Shown here in pieces: positions 17,414 to 25,061 of a stretch of DNA of 64,000 bases. Source of the DNA: Haloplanus sp. GDY1 (GTDB lineage Archaea; Halobacteriota; Halobacteria; Halobacteriales; Haloferacaceae); assembly GCF_023703775.1 (NCBI RefSeq), contig NZ_CP098514.1, forward strand, positions 806,001 through 870,000, given 5' to 3'. The notes below the pieces were generated by a model, which did no database searches, had not been told where the DNA came from, and saw nothing but the letters and a program-made list of their open reading frames with translations. The stretch's first letter is position 1. The number at the start of each line of letters is the position of its first letter. A program made the translations under genes and the position numbers.

Positions 17414-19288
17414 CTACTCGTCGCCCGTCGGCTCCCTGCCGTCGGGCGTCGCGGCGACGTCGCGGAACGCGGCCGCCGGGTTGCGGTCCCGGGTGGCGCC
17501 CCCGAACAGGCGGTCGCGGACGGATCGTGCGGAGGGACGCTCGGCCAGCAGGACCGTGCAGTCCACCTCGGTGACGACGTCGAGGTGGAGCGAGCCGCGG
17601 ACGAGCCGCGAGAGCATCCCCTGCTCGGTGGCGCCGATGAGCAGCATCGTGCTGTCGGCGGCCGCGCGCTCGATTGCGGCCTCGACGTCGCCGGAGGCGT
17701 CGACGGTGACCGTCGCGTCCCCGAGGCCGTGTTCGGCGGCCCAGTCCTCGAGGAACGCCTCGCCGGCCGCCCGGTCCTCGGCGCCGTCGACGACGTGGAG
17801 GAGTTCGACCTCGGCGCCCGCGACCTCCCGAAGCGCGCGGGCGATCTCCGCGCTCAGATCCGAGTCGGGGCCGCCGGCGGTCGGGAGGAGCACCTTCGAG
17901 GGATCGAGCCCGCGGTCCTCGGCGACGAGGAAGTCACAGGGCAGCTGGTTCGTCAGCTCGGCGAGCGGCCGCTCGGCGCGGGCGGAACTCCACAGCTGGT
18001 CCTCGCCCCAGCCGATCACCGTGAGGTCGGGGCTCGTCCGCCGCGCGAGGTCGAAGATGGCCTCGAAGGAGCGGGGCGTGACGACAGTCGACGTCTCGAG
18101 GGTGACGTCGTGTGCGTCGCCGACGGGACGGACGTCGTCGAGCAGGCGCTCGGACTCGCGGACGATGCGCTCCTGCCGGGAGCCGTCCGTCTCGGGCGTC
18201 CAGCGCCTCGGCGCCTGGACGATGTGGACGACGTGTACCGTCCCCTTGCGGTGAGTGCTCGCGACCCGACACGCGAACTCGACCAGCCGCGACTCCGTGC
18301 GCGGGTTGGCGATGGGGACGAGCACGCGGTAGGCCTCGGGATCGCGGACGATCTCCTCGACCGTGTCGATGACGGGCACGTACGAGCGGCCCGCCAGCGA
18401 CCCCGCCAGCCACTCCCGGATGGAGAGCCGGCGGACGTTCTCGAACCGCTCGATCTCCAGCCGGCGATCGCTGGTCTGGTAGTAGTTGACCACGGTGACC
18501 AGGAGGATGCCCCCGAGCGTGTTGCCCAGCAGGACGGGGAGGACGAACCCGACCAGGGCGGGCGCGGGGTTCGTCGTCGTCACCAGGGAGAGGTAGACCA
18601 CCTCGGTGAAGGAGACGACGACGTGATAGAGGTTGCCCATCGGGATGGCCAGAAAGGCGAGATAGATGACGAGCAGCCGCGAGGTGGCGTCTCGGGTGGC
18701 GAAGTTGATCCAGACGACGCCCGCGACGATGAACCCGGCGAAGACGGCCTTGAAAAAGAGGCTGGTCGCCGGCGTGGCGATCCCCTTCTCGGCGAAGCCG
18801 ACGGCCACCGCCGCGGTCCGGGCGTCGAAGACGCCGCCGTACGCGAGCGCCAGCGCGCCGAGTCCTCCGCCCGCGAAGTTGCCCGCGAGGACGATCAGCC
18901 AGTGTCGGAACAGCGCCGGAATCGACGCGAGCCGTTCCAGCGTCAGCGCCACCGGCGGGAGCGTGTTCTCGGTGTAGAGCTGGTAGCCGCCGATGATGAT
19001 GTAGATGAACCCCAGCGGGTACAGCAACACGCCGAGGAACGTCTCGTCGGTCGTCGCCGACACCGACGCGTACAGGAGGAAGGTGATCGTGATCGCGAAC
19101 CCGCCGGCGAGCGCGCTGAAGAACAGTTCCCGAACCCCCGAGGTGATCTCGTGGTCCGCGTCCGCGACGACGCGCTGGAACACCTCGTCGGTGGAGAACC
19201 GATCCGGGAGCACCTCTCCCGCGGTCGGAACGTCGTTTCCCGCCGTCCCCGCGTCCCCGTTCGAGTCCGTCCGCGCGGAGTCGTCCAT
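17414..19288 (-). CDS. Formate/nitrite-type channel fused to two universal stress protein domains
   Basis: The 624-residue protein has an N-terminal FNT-like membrane part (about residues 45-285, six to seven helices, with HWLIVLAGNFAGGGLGALAL, FAIPMGNLYHVVVS-like and VGFVLPVLLGNTLGGILLV), then two cytoplasmic USP domains: YRVLVPIANPRTESRLVEFA (about 320-450) and SKVLLPTAGGPDSDLSAEIAR (about 460-590). FNT proteins carry small anions such as formate or nitrite. The USP domains could gate the channel by nucleotide binding; that is inference. The gene is divergent from the BKACE gene with 57 bases between. Confidence 0.85.
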   Translation of the reverse strand: MDDSARTDSNGDAGTAGNDVPTAGEVLPDRFSTDEVFQRVVADADHEITSGVRELFFSALAGGFAITITFLLYASVSATTDETFLGVLLYPLGFIYIIIGGYQLYTENTLPPVALTLERLASIPALFRHWLIVLAGNFAGGGLGALALAYGGVFDARTAAVAVGFAEKGIATPATSLFFKAVFAGFIVAGVVWINFATRDATSRLLVIYLAFLAIPMGNLYHVVVSFTEVVYLSLVTTTNPAPALVGFVLPVLLGNTLGGILLVTVVNYYQTSDRRLEIERFENVRRLSIREWLAGSLAGRSYVPVIDTVEEIVRDPEAYRVLVPIANPRTESRLVEFACRVASTHRKGTVHVVHIVQAPRRWTPETDGSRQERIVRESERLLDDVRPVGDAHDVTLETSTVVTPRSFEAIFDLARRTSPDLTVIGWGEDQLWSSARAERPLAELTNQLPCDFLVAEDRGLDPSKVLLPTAGGPDSDLSAEIARALREVAGAEVELLHVVDGAEDRAAGEAFLEDWAAEHGLGDATVTVDASGDVEAAIERAAADSTMLLIGATEQGMLSRLVRGSLHLDVVTEVDCTVLLAERPSARSVRDRLFGGATRDRNPAAAFRDVAATPDGREPTGDE

Positions 19289-19345
19289 CGGTCCGGTGGA
19301 CCCGTCGCCTGCGGCTTAAGTCATTTCCCTCGACCCCACACACAT

Positions 19346-20308
19346 ATGCCGATCCCGGACGTCGCCACCCGCATGCGCGAGTTCGACAAGGCCATCGTCT
19401 CCTGTGCGGTGACCGGAGCGATCCACACGCCGACCATGTCGCCACACCTGCCGATCACCGCCGAGGAGATCGCCGCAGAGGCCATCGCCGCCGCGGAGGC
19501 CGGGGCGAGCATCGTCCACGTCCACGTCCGCGACGAGGAGACCGGGGAACCGATCACCGACCTCGATCTGTTCCGGGAGGTGGCCGAGCGGGTCGCCGAC
19601 GGCTGTGACGCCATCGTCCAGCCGACGACCGGCGGGGCCCCGACCATGGCGCCCGAGGAGCGGATCCGGGTCGTCCCCGAACTCGAACCCGAGATGGCCT
19701 CCTGCAACATGGGGTCGATCAACTTCGGGCTCTACCAGTTGCTCGACAAGTACGACGAGTTCGAGTACGACTGGGAGGCGGCGTACCTCGACGGGACCCG
19801 GGATCTGATCTTCCAGAACAGCTTCGAGGACCTGGAGACGATCCTCCCCGTCTTCGACGAGCACGACACCAAACCCGAACTCGAGGTGTACGACGTCGGC
19901 CACCTCTACAACGCGAAACATCTGGTCGACCGGGGGCTGTTGCGGACGCCGCTGCACATCCAGTTCGTCATGGGCATCCACGGCGGCATCGGCGCGACCG
20001 CGAAGAACCTGACCCACCTCGCCGACATCGCCGACGACCTGTTCGGCGACGAGTTCACCTTCTCGGTCATCGGCGCCGGTCGCAAGGAGTTCCCGCTCGG
20101 GACGCAGGGCGTCTCGATGGGCGGTCACGCCCGCGTCGGCCTGGAGGACAACCTCTATCTCGAACGCGGTCGGCTGGCCGAGAGCAACGCGGAACTGGTC
20201 GAGAAGATGGTCCGCCTGACCCGCGACGTGGCGGGTCGGGAGATCGCCACGCCGGCCGAGACGCGGGAGTTCCTCGGCCTGAAGGGACAGTCCGGGACGG
20301 ACTTCTGA
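19346..20308 (+). CDS. Beta-keto acid cleavage enzyme (BKACE, DUF849; Kce-like)
   Basis: From the ATG at 19346 the protein is 320 residues. It has the zinc-binding His58-x-His60 in IVHVHVRDEETGEP, PTTGGAPTMAPEERI, LEVYDVGHLYNAKHLVDRG, and the C-terminal GAGRKEFPLGTQGVSMGGHARVGLEDNLYLERG block typical of the family. BKACE enzymes condense a beta-keto acid with acetyl-CoA to give acetoacetate and a CoA ester; the best known acts on 3-keto-5-aminohexanoate in lysine fermentation, but substrates differ widely. It is followed by a class II aldolase and an ArgH-like lyase, a grouping that may define a shared pathway. Confidence 0.9.
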   Translation: MPIPDVATRMREFDKAIVSCAVTGAIHTPTMSPHLPITAEEIAAEAIAAAEAGASIVHVHVRDEETGEPITDLDLFREVAERVADGCDAIVQPTTGGAPTMAPEERIRVVPELEPEMASCNMGSINFGLYQLLDKYDEFEYDWEAAYLDGTRDLIFQNSFEDLETILPVFDEHDTKPELEVYDVGHLYNAKHLVDRGLLRTPLHIQFVMGIHGGIGATAKNLTHLADIADDLFGDEFTFSVIGAGRKEFPLGTQGVSMGGHARVGLEDNLYLERGRLAESNAELVEKMVRLTRDVAGREIATPAETREFLGLKGQSGTDF

Positions 20309-20324
20309 CGTCCCGGTCGGGGGG

Positions 20325-20981
20325 CTACTGCTGGCCGTAGCTCTCGAACATCGACCGCAGCCTGTCGACCTCCTCGTCGGGCAGGACGATCGGATCGCCG
20401 ACGCTGATCGCCTGGTAGTGGATCCGCGCGCAGTACTCGACCATCATCGACACCTCGAACGCGTCCTCTGCGGTGTCGCCGACGGCGAGGGTGCCGTGGT
20501 TCTGGAGGAGACAGGCGTCGTAGTCCGTCCCCATCGTCTCGGCGGCGAGTTCGCCGAGGGCCTCGCTTCCCGGCTCCTCGTAGCCCGCGACGGGGACCTG
20601 ATCGCCCGCGAAGGCGATGAGGTAGTGGGAGGCGGGGATCGGCTCCCCGAGTGACGCGAAGGTGCTGGCGTAGGGGGAGTGGGTGTGGACCACCCCGCCG
20701 ACCGCCTCCCGCTGGCGGTAGACCATCGCGTGCATCGGCGTCTCGCTCGAGGGCTCCAGGTCGCCGTCGACCTGCTCGCCGTCGAGCGTCACCAGCGGGA
20801 CCCGCTCCGGCGTGACGTCCTCGTAGGGGACGCCGGAGGGGCTGATGGCGACCGTCTCGCCGTCCCCACACCGCTGGCTCACGTTGCCGCCCGTTCCCTT
20901 GGTCAGCCCCTGGTCGAGCATCTTCCGCCCGAGGTCACCGACCGTCCGCCGTTCCGCAGCGTACTGTAGCTGGTCCGTCAT
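20325..20981 (-). CDS. Class II aldolase/adducin family protein (fuculose-phosphate aldolase-like)
   Basis: From the ATG at 20981 the product is 218 residues. Class II aldolase features are present: KGTGGNVSQR and ISPSGVPYEDVTPE (phosphate-binding), the zinc ligands in GGVVHTHSPYAS and LLQNHGTLAVG, and a Glu in GYEEPGS that can act as the catalytic acid. Family members cleave sugar phosphates to dihydroxyacetone phosphate plus an aldehyde, or decarboxylate/epimerise. Substrate unknown. It converges on the BKACE gene with 16 bases between and is divergent from the ArgH-like lyase. Confidence 0.88.
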   Translation of the reverse strand: MTDQLQYAAERRTVGDLGRKMLDQGLTKGTGGNVSQRCGDGETVAISPSGVPYEDVTPERVPLVTLDGEQVDGDLEPSSETPMHAMVYRQREAVGGVVHTHSPYASTFASLGEPIPASHYLIAFAGDQVPVAGYEEPGSEALGELAAETMGTDYDACLLQNHGTLAVGDTAEDAFEVSMMVEYCARIHYQAISVGDPIVLPDEEVDRLRSMFESYGQQ

Positions 20982-21129
20982 CGTGGCGTAGTCGTCGGCG
21001 GGTCTTCGGCGGCCCCCCTCCTGAGTCCTTCGACGGCGACGTCGCGGGTCGAGGGGGCGACCGCACCGGCGAGCCACGCCACCGGCCCGTAAGAAAACCC
21101 TTAGTACGGTCCCTCGGGTAGGCGGAGCC

Positions 21130-22392
21130 ATGCTCTGGGAGAATACCGACCACTCCGCGAGCGAGGCGACGCTCCAGTACACGATGGAGCCGAAAGAGTT
21201 CGAGAACCGGTTTCTCCCGTACGACGTGCTGACGAACCTCGCGCACGTGACGATGCTGCACCGGCAGGGCTTTCTCACCGAGGGCGAACTCGCGGACCTC
21301 CGCGAGGCCCTCACCGACCTCTACCACGAGGCCGACGAGGTGGAGGGCGAGGACGTCCACACCTTCGTCGAGGAGCGGGTGACCGAGCGGACCGAGGCGG
21401 GCAAGAAGATGCACCTCGCCCGGTCGCGCAACGACCAGATATTCGTCGACACGCGCCTGTTCATGAAGGACGCGACCATCGACCTCGCCCACCGGCTCCT
21501 CGAGTTCGTCGCCGCGCTCGATGCGTTCGCGGCGGAGAAGAACGTCCTGATCCCGGGCTACACCCACCAGCAGCAGGCGATGCCCTCCTCGACGGGGCTG
21601 TGGGCGTCGAGTTACGCCGACGCGCTCGTCGACGACCTGAGGTCGCTGCGGGCGACCTACCGCATCGTCGACTCGAACCCCCTCGGCGCCGCCGCGTCCT
21701 ACGGCACCAGCCTCGACATCGACCGGGATCTGACGACGGAACTGCTGGGCTTCTCGACGAAACAGCACAACCCCATCTACTGCTCGAACCGCGGGAAACA
21801 GGAGCTACAGCTGCTCCAGACGCTCGATCTGGTGATGCTCGACGTGCAGAAACTGGCCGAGGACCTCATCAACTTCTCCGAGGATCAGCAGTTCTTCGAG
21901 TTGCCCGAGGAGTACTGCACGGGCAGCAGCATCATGCCCCAGAAGCGCAACCCCGACATCCTGGAACTCGCGCGGGCGAAAGCCGAGGAGGTGTCGGCGG
22001 GCAAGGAGACAATCCGGCGGATCATCGGCAAACTCCCGAGCGGCTACAACCGGGACAGCCAGCAGACGAAAAAGCACCTGATCGAGGGGATCGACACGGT
22101 TCGGGCGACCCTCGACATCCTCACCCCGCTGATCGAGGCGCTGGAACTCTCCGACGAGTTCACGGTCGACGAGGGCATCTTCGCCGCCTACACGGCCAAT
22201 CGGAAGGTCCAAGAGGGGATGGCCTTCCGCGACGCCTACCACGAGGTCAAGGAGAGCGAGGAGTACGAGGTCCACGACGACGTCGCCGACCCGGTCCGCC
22301 AGCCGCTCGACGACCTCCCGGCGTTCTGGGACGACGAGCGCGAGGCGTTCGACGCGATGTCGGAGCGGCTCCTGACCGCGAGCGCGGAGTGA
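21130..22392 (+). CDS. ArgH-like lyase of the fumarase/aspartase superfamily
   Basis: The 420-residue protein has the superfamily signature GSSIMPQKRNPD at about residues 265-276, plus MHLARSRNDQIFVDTR and PGYTHQQQAMPSS, all close to argininosuccinate lyase. It is 40-70 residues shorter than usual haloarchaeal ArgH and starts differently (MLWENTDHSASEATLQYT), so I regard it as a paralogue rather than the arginine-pathway enzyme; no argG is visible. Reaction expected: elimination releasing a fumarate-like product. A cccttagtacgg box about 26-30 bases before the ATG fits a leaderless promoter. Confidence 0.85.
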   Translation: MLWENTDHSASEATLQYTMEPKEFENRFLPYDVLTNLAHVTMLHRQGFLTEGELADLREALTDLYHEADEVEGEDVHTFVEERVTERTEAGKKMHLARSRNDQIFVDTRLFMKDATIDLAHRLLEFVAALDAFAAEKNVLIPGYTHQQQAMPSSTGLWASSYADALVDDLRSLRATYRIVDSNPLGAAASYGTSLDIDRDLTTELLGFSTKQHNPIYCSNRGKQELQLLQTLDLVMLDVQKLAEDLINFSEDQQFFELPEEYCTGSSIMPQKRNPDILELARAKAEEVSAGKETIRRIIGKLPSGYNRDSQQTKKHLIEGIDTVRATLDILTPLIEALELSDEFTVDEGIFAAYTANRKVQEGMAFRDAYHEVKESEEYEVHDDVADPVRQPLDDLPAFWDDEREAFDAMSERLLTASAE

Positions 22393-22395
22393 CCG

Positions 22396-22638
22396 CTACA
22401 GCGTGGGTTCGTCGTCCGACTCGTTGCGGATGGCGGGGTCCTGCTGGTCGTCGACGACCTGCGTGAACAGGTCCTCGTCGGCCGTCTGATTCGGCGATTC
22501 GTCGGTCGTGTACGCCGACACGCCGAGCGAGAGCAGTTCCTCCACGGCCTGATCGCGGTTGATGAACTCCCCCTCCTCGACGAGCTGGTTGATCTCGATG
22601 TCGACGTCGTCCGGCAGCGAAACTTCGGCGGTTGGCAT
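22396..22638 (-). CDS. Ribbon-helix-helix (CopG-like) DNA-binding protein
   Basis: From the ATG at 22638 this is an 80-residue protein. The first part, AEVSLPDDVDIEINQLVEEGEFINRDQAVEELLSLGV, is a ribbon-helix-helix motif: a short strand, then two helices. The remaining acidic tail has no recognised domain. It is likely a small transcriptional regulator. It converges on the ArgH-like gene with three bases between stops, and its back faces the membrane-protein promoter containing the CGAAC-N2-GTTCG site; no toxin gene is adjacent. Confidence 0.8.
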   Translation of the reverse strand: MPTAEVSLPDDVDIEINQLVEEGEFINRDQAVEELLSLGVSAYTTDESPNQTADEDLFTQVVDDQQDPAIRNESDDEPTL

Positions 22639-22660
22639 ATCGCTCACTGGGGCGTCCTCT

Positions 22661-22670
22661 ATGTTAAAAA
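22661..22670 (-). promoter_or_regulatory. TATA box of the RHH gene
   Basis: On the minus strand TTTTTAACAT lies 23-32 bases before the ATG at 22638, the usual spacing for a leaderless haloarchaeal transcript. This also supports the chosen start. Confidence 0.65.
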
Positions 22671-22737
22671 CCCGGTTTCGGCGAGGTCGATCCGTCTCCG
22701 TCACGATTCCCGTTTCGTCGACCGACTGCGGACGCCC

Positions 22738-22749
22738 CGAACACGTTCG
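22738..22749 (+). promoter_or_regulatory. Operator copy 1, CGAACACGTTCG
   Basis: An inverted repeat CGAAC-N2-GTTCG whose centre is 44.5 bases before the ATG at 22788. The same repeat sits at the identical distance before two other nearby genes. No good TATA box follows, which would suit an activator-dependent promoter. Confidence 0.75.
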
Positions 22750-22787
22750 CCCCGACGCCGAGGTGGCGCCGGCCCGTAGGGACGCAC

Positions 22788-24107
22788 ATGTCGACCGTTC
22801 CCGGCGACATCGACACGGATCGCCAGCCCCCGCTCTCGATTCCGCTCCGGCACTTCGTGGTCGCGCTGGGGTTCCTGCTCTCCGGCGCGGCGCTCGGCCT
22901 CGCCGACGCGCTCGACGCCGCGCCGGGGCTCGCCCGCGCCGCGCACCTCCACCTGCTTTTCGTCGGGTTCGTCTGTCTCACCATCGCCGGCGCGATGACG
23001 CAGTTCGTCCCCGTGTGGTCCGGAACGGCGCTTCACTCCCGCCGGCTGGCGCGGGCGCAACTGTGGCTGGTCGCCGTCGGCCTCGTCGGCCTCGTCGTCG
23101 GCTTCCTGGGCGGCCGGGTGACGCTCCTCGCTCCCGCCGGCGCCCTCGTCCTCACGGGGTTCTGGACGCTCGCGTACAACGTCGGCCGGACGCTCGCGAC
23201 GGCGCGTCCGCTCGACGTGACCGAGCGCCACTTCGCCGTGGCGCTCGCCTTCTTCGTCGCCCTGACCCCGCTCGGTCTCCTGCTGGCGGCGAGCTTCGTC
23301 GTTCCCCTCTTCGCGACCCTGCCGGTCACCCGGGGCGGCGTCGTCGCGGCCCACGCCACCCTCGCCGTCTTCGGCGCCGTCCTGACCACCGTCTTCGGCG
23401 CGCTCTACCAGCTCGTCCCAATGTTCGGCCAGACGGAACTCCGGGGCGTCGATCACGCGCTCCAGCGGGTCGAAACCGTCGCCTACCCGGCCGGAGTCGT
23501 CGCCCTCTCCGCCGGCAGACTCGTCACCTCGCTCCCCCTCGCCCGCCTCGGTGCCGCCCTCCTGCTCGCGGGCGTCCTCGCCTTCCTCGTCGTCCTCGGC
23601 CGTCTCCTCGCCGACGCGCGCGCCGAGGGGACGCCGATGCTGATCCGATACGCGTGCCTGGCGCCCGCGGCCCTCGCGTGGGCGGTGCTGGCCGCCCCCG
23701 CGTGGCTCCGCGACCCGCTCGCCGACGCGGCGCGCTTCGGCGCCCCCGGAACGGGCCACCTGCTCGCGCTCGTCCTCCTGTTCGTCCTCGTCGGCACCCT
23801 CTATCACGTCGTCCCCTTCCTCGTCTGGGTCCACCGCTACAGCGACCGCCTGGGGTTCGAGGACGTGCCGATGATCGACGACCTCTACGACGCCCGCCTC
23901 GCCCGGGCCGACCTGCTCCTCGTCGCGGGCGGCGGGGCGCTCCTCCTCGCCGGCGACCTGACTGCCGGTCGCTCCCCCGTCGTCGCCGGCGGGGCCGCCC
24001 TCGCCGTCGGCCTGGCGGCCGTCGCCGCCAACCTGTTGCTCGTCCTCCGGCGCCACGCGCCGGCGTCGCTCCGGGGCGGGGCGGACGGCGACGCGACCGG
24101 CGACTAG
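22788..24107 (+). CDS. Polytopic His-rich membrane protein, NnrS / haem-copper-oxidase-I-like
   Basis: The 439-residue protein has about twelve membrane segments. Helix-embedded histidines stand out: HLHLLFVGFVCLTIAGAMTQFVPVWSG (about 51-77), AAHATLAVFGAVLTTVFGALYQLVPMFG, and LYHVVPFLVWVHRYSDRLGF. The first segment resembles the conserved helix of NnrS-type nitric-oxide-response proteins and of haem-copper oxidase subunit I relatives, so haem or copper binding is plausible but not shown. It overlaps the convergent gene at 24104 by four bases. Operator copy 1 precedes it, linking it to the CGCGG/radical SAM operon. Confidence 0.7.
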   Translation: MSTVPGDIDTDRQPPLSIPLRHFVVALGFLLSGAALGLADALDAAPGLARAAHLHLLFVGFVCLTIAGAMTQFVPVWSGTALHSRRLARAQLWLVAVGLVGLVVGFLGGRVTLLAPAGALVLTGFWTLAYNVGRTLATARPLDVTERHFAVALAFFVALTPLGLLLAASFVVPLFATLPVTRGGVVAAHATLAVFGAVLTTVFGALYQLVPMFGQTELRGVDHALQRVETVAYPAGVVALSAGRLVTSLPLARLGAALLLAGVLAFLVVLGRLLADARAEGTPMLIRYACLAPAALAWAVLAAPAWLRDPLADAARFGAPGTGHLLALVLLFVLVGTLYHVVPFLVWVHRYSDRLGFEDVPMIDDLYDARLARADLLLVAGGGALLLAGDLTAGRSPVVAGGAALAVGLAAVAANLLLVLRRHAPASLRGGADGDATGD

Positions 24108-24691
24108 AAGGGCGTCGACGGGCCGTCGGTCGCCGACTCGTCGGTCGCGTCGGCACCCGCCGCCGCGGCGAGGGTGCCGTCCGCGTCGGCCTCCGGGACC
24201 GACCCCGACCCGCGATAGCTCCCCTCCAGGTCGACGAGGCGGCCGTTGATCCGCTCGCTCGCCTCGTGCATCGGCGCCACCCTGACGCGGACGAGGTCGA
24301 ACTCGTGTGGCGGGCCGGCGTCGTCGGCGTTCCAGGCCCGGAACGACGCCGTGGCCAGCGTGTCGCTCTGCGGGCAGAACTCCGTCGTCGGCGTGAACTC
24401 CGCGCGCAGCACCGACGGGTCGTCGGCCTCGACGGCGTAGCGGTAGCCCGCGTCCGGATGCCGGGTGTCGAGGTTCAGGCGCGCGAGGTTGTAGCCGAAG
24501 GTCACGTCGTAGACGGTTCGGGCCTCGAAGCACGCCCGGGTCAGCCGGTGGAACGCGGCGTGGTCACGCCCCGTCAGGACCGCGTGCCCGTCGAGGAACG
24601 GACCCGGTTCGGGGAGGGTCGCGGGGCGGAACGCGTCGTAGTCGTCGAAGTCGTCGTCGTCGCTCGACCAGGGACGGGGAACGAGGGTCAT
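24104..24691 (-). CDS. Hypothetical protein, last gene of the CGCGG/radical SAM operon
   Basis: The 195-residue protein is not one I recognise. It has an acidic start (SSDDDDFDDYDAF), a central part with HRLTRACFEARTVYDVTFGYNLARLNLDTRHP and FTPTTEFCPQSDTLATASFRAW, then HEFDLVRVRVAPMHEASERINGRLVD and a low-complexity Ala/Asp tail. Two cysteines and several histidines could bind a metal, loosely recalling small Fe-S or metal-handling domains; this is only an impression. It follows the glutamyl-tRNA-reductase-like gene by 25 bases and converges on the membrane protein. Confidence 0.65.
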   Translation of the reverse strand: MTLVPRPWSSDDDDFDDYDAFRPATLPEPGPFLDGHAVLTGRDHAAFHRLTRACFEARTVYDVTFGYNLARLNLDTRHPDAGYRYAVEADDPSVLRAEFTPTTEFCPQSDTLATASFRAWNADDAGPPHEFDLVRVRVAPMHEASERINGRLVDLEGSYRGSGSVPEADADGTLAAAAGADATDESATDGPSTPF

Positions 24692-24716
24692 GTGTGAACG
24701 GACGGCGTCCCGCCAC

Positions 24717-25058
24717 CTACCCCTCGTCCCGAACGTGTTCGTCGGAGAGGAACAGGCGCTCGACCGCCGCGGCCGAGACGGGCGGCCGATCCGCCCCGTC
24801 GACCGCCTCCCGGGCCGGCGCGAGGACGCCCGCGGCGATGCGGCCGGCCATCGCCGCGACGATCCGGCGCTCGGCCGGCGAGAGGTCGTCGAGTTTCCCG
24901 AGGGCGGTCGCCAGTTCCCGGGACGCGACGGCGACGCCGCGGTCCCGGAGATGCCGGTCGAGACGGTCGGCCGGCGGCGCGCGGTCGACCGGATCGGCGT
25001 CGCCGCTCACCGCCGTCGACGAGTTCGACTCGTCGTCGAGGATCGGATGCGTGGACAT
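24717..25058 (-). CDS. Free-standing glutamyl-tRNA reductase dimerisation-domain-like protein
   Basis: The 113-residue protein contains one recognisable block, LDRHLRDRGVAVASRELATALGKLDDLSPAERRIVAAMAGRIAAGVLAPAREAV (about 33-86). This matches the C-terminal helical dimerisation domain of GluTR (HemA), without the catalytic Cys domain or the NADPH domain. So it is not a reductase. It may pair with HemA or act as a separate scaffold; unknown. It lies three bases after the radical SAM gene and so belongs to the same transcript, which hints at a tetrapyrrole link. Confidence 0.7.
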   Translation of the reverse strand: MSTHPILDDESNSSTAVSGDADPVDRAPPADRLDRHLRDRGVAVASRELATALGKLDDLSPAERRIVAAMAGRIAAGVLAPAREAVDGADRPPVSAAAVERLFLSDEHVRDEG

Positions 25059-25061
25059 GGC

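Noticed and set aside
21130..22392. True argininosuccinate lyase argH
   Set aside because: Short, different N-terminus and no argG or other arginine gene nearby; kept as ArgH-like only.
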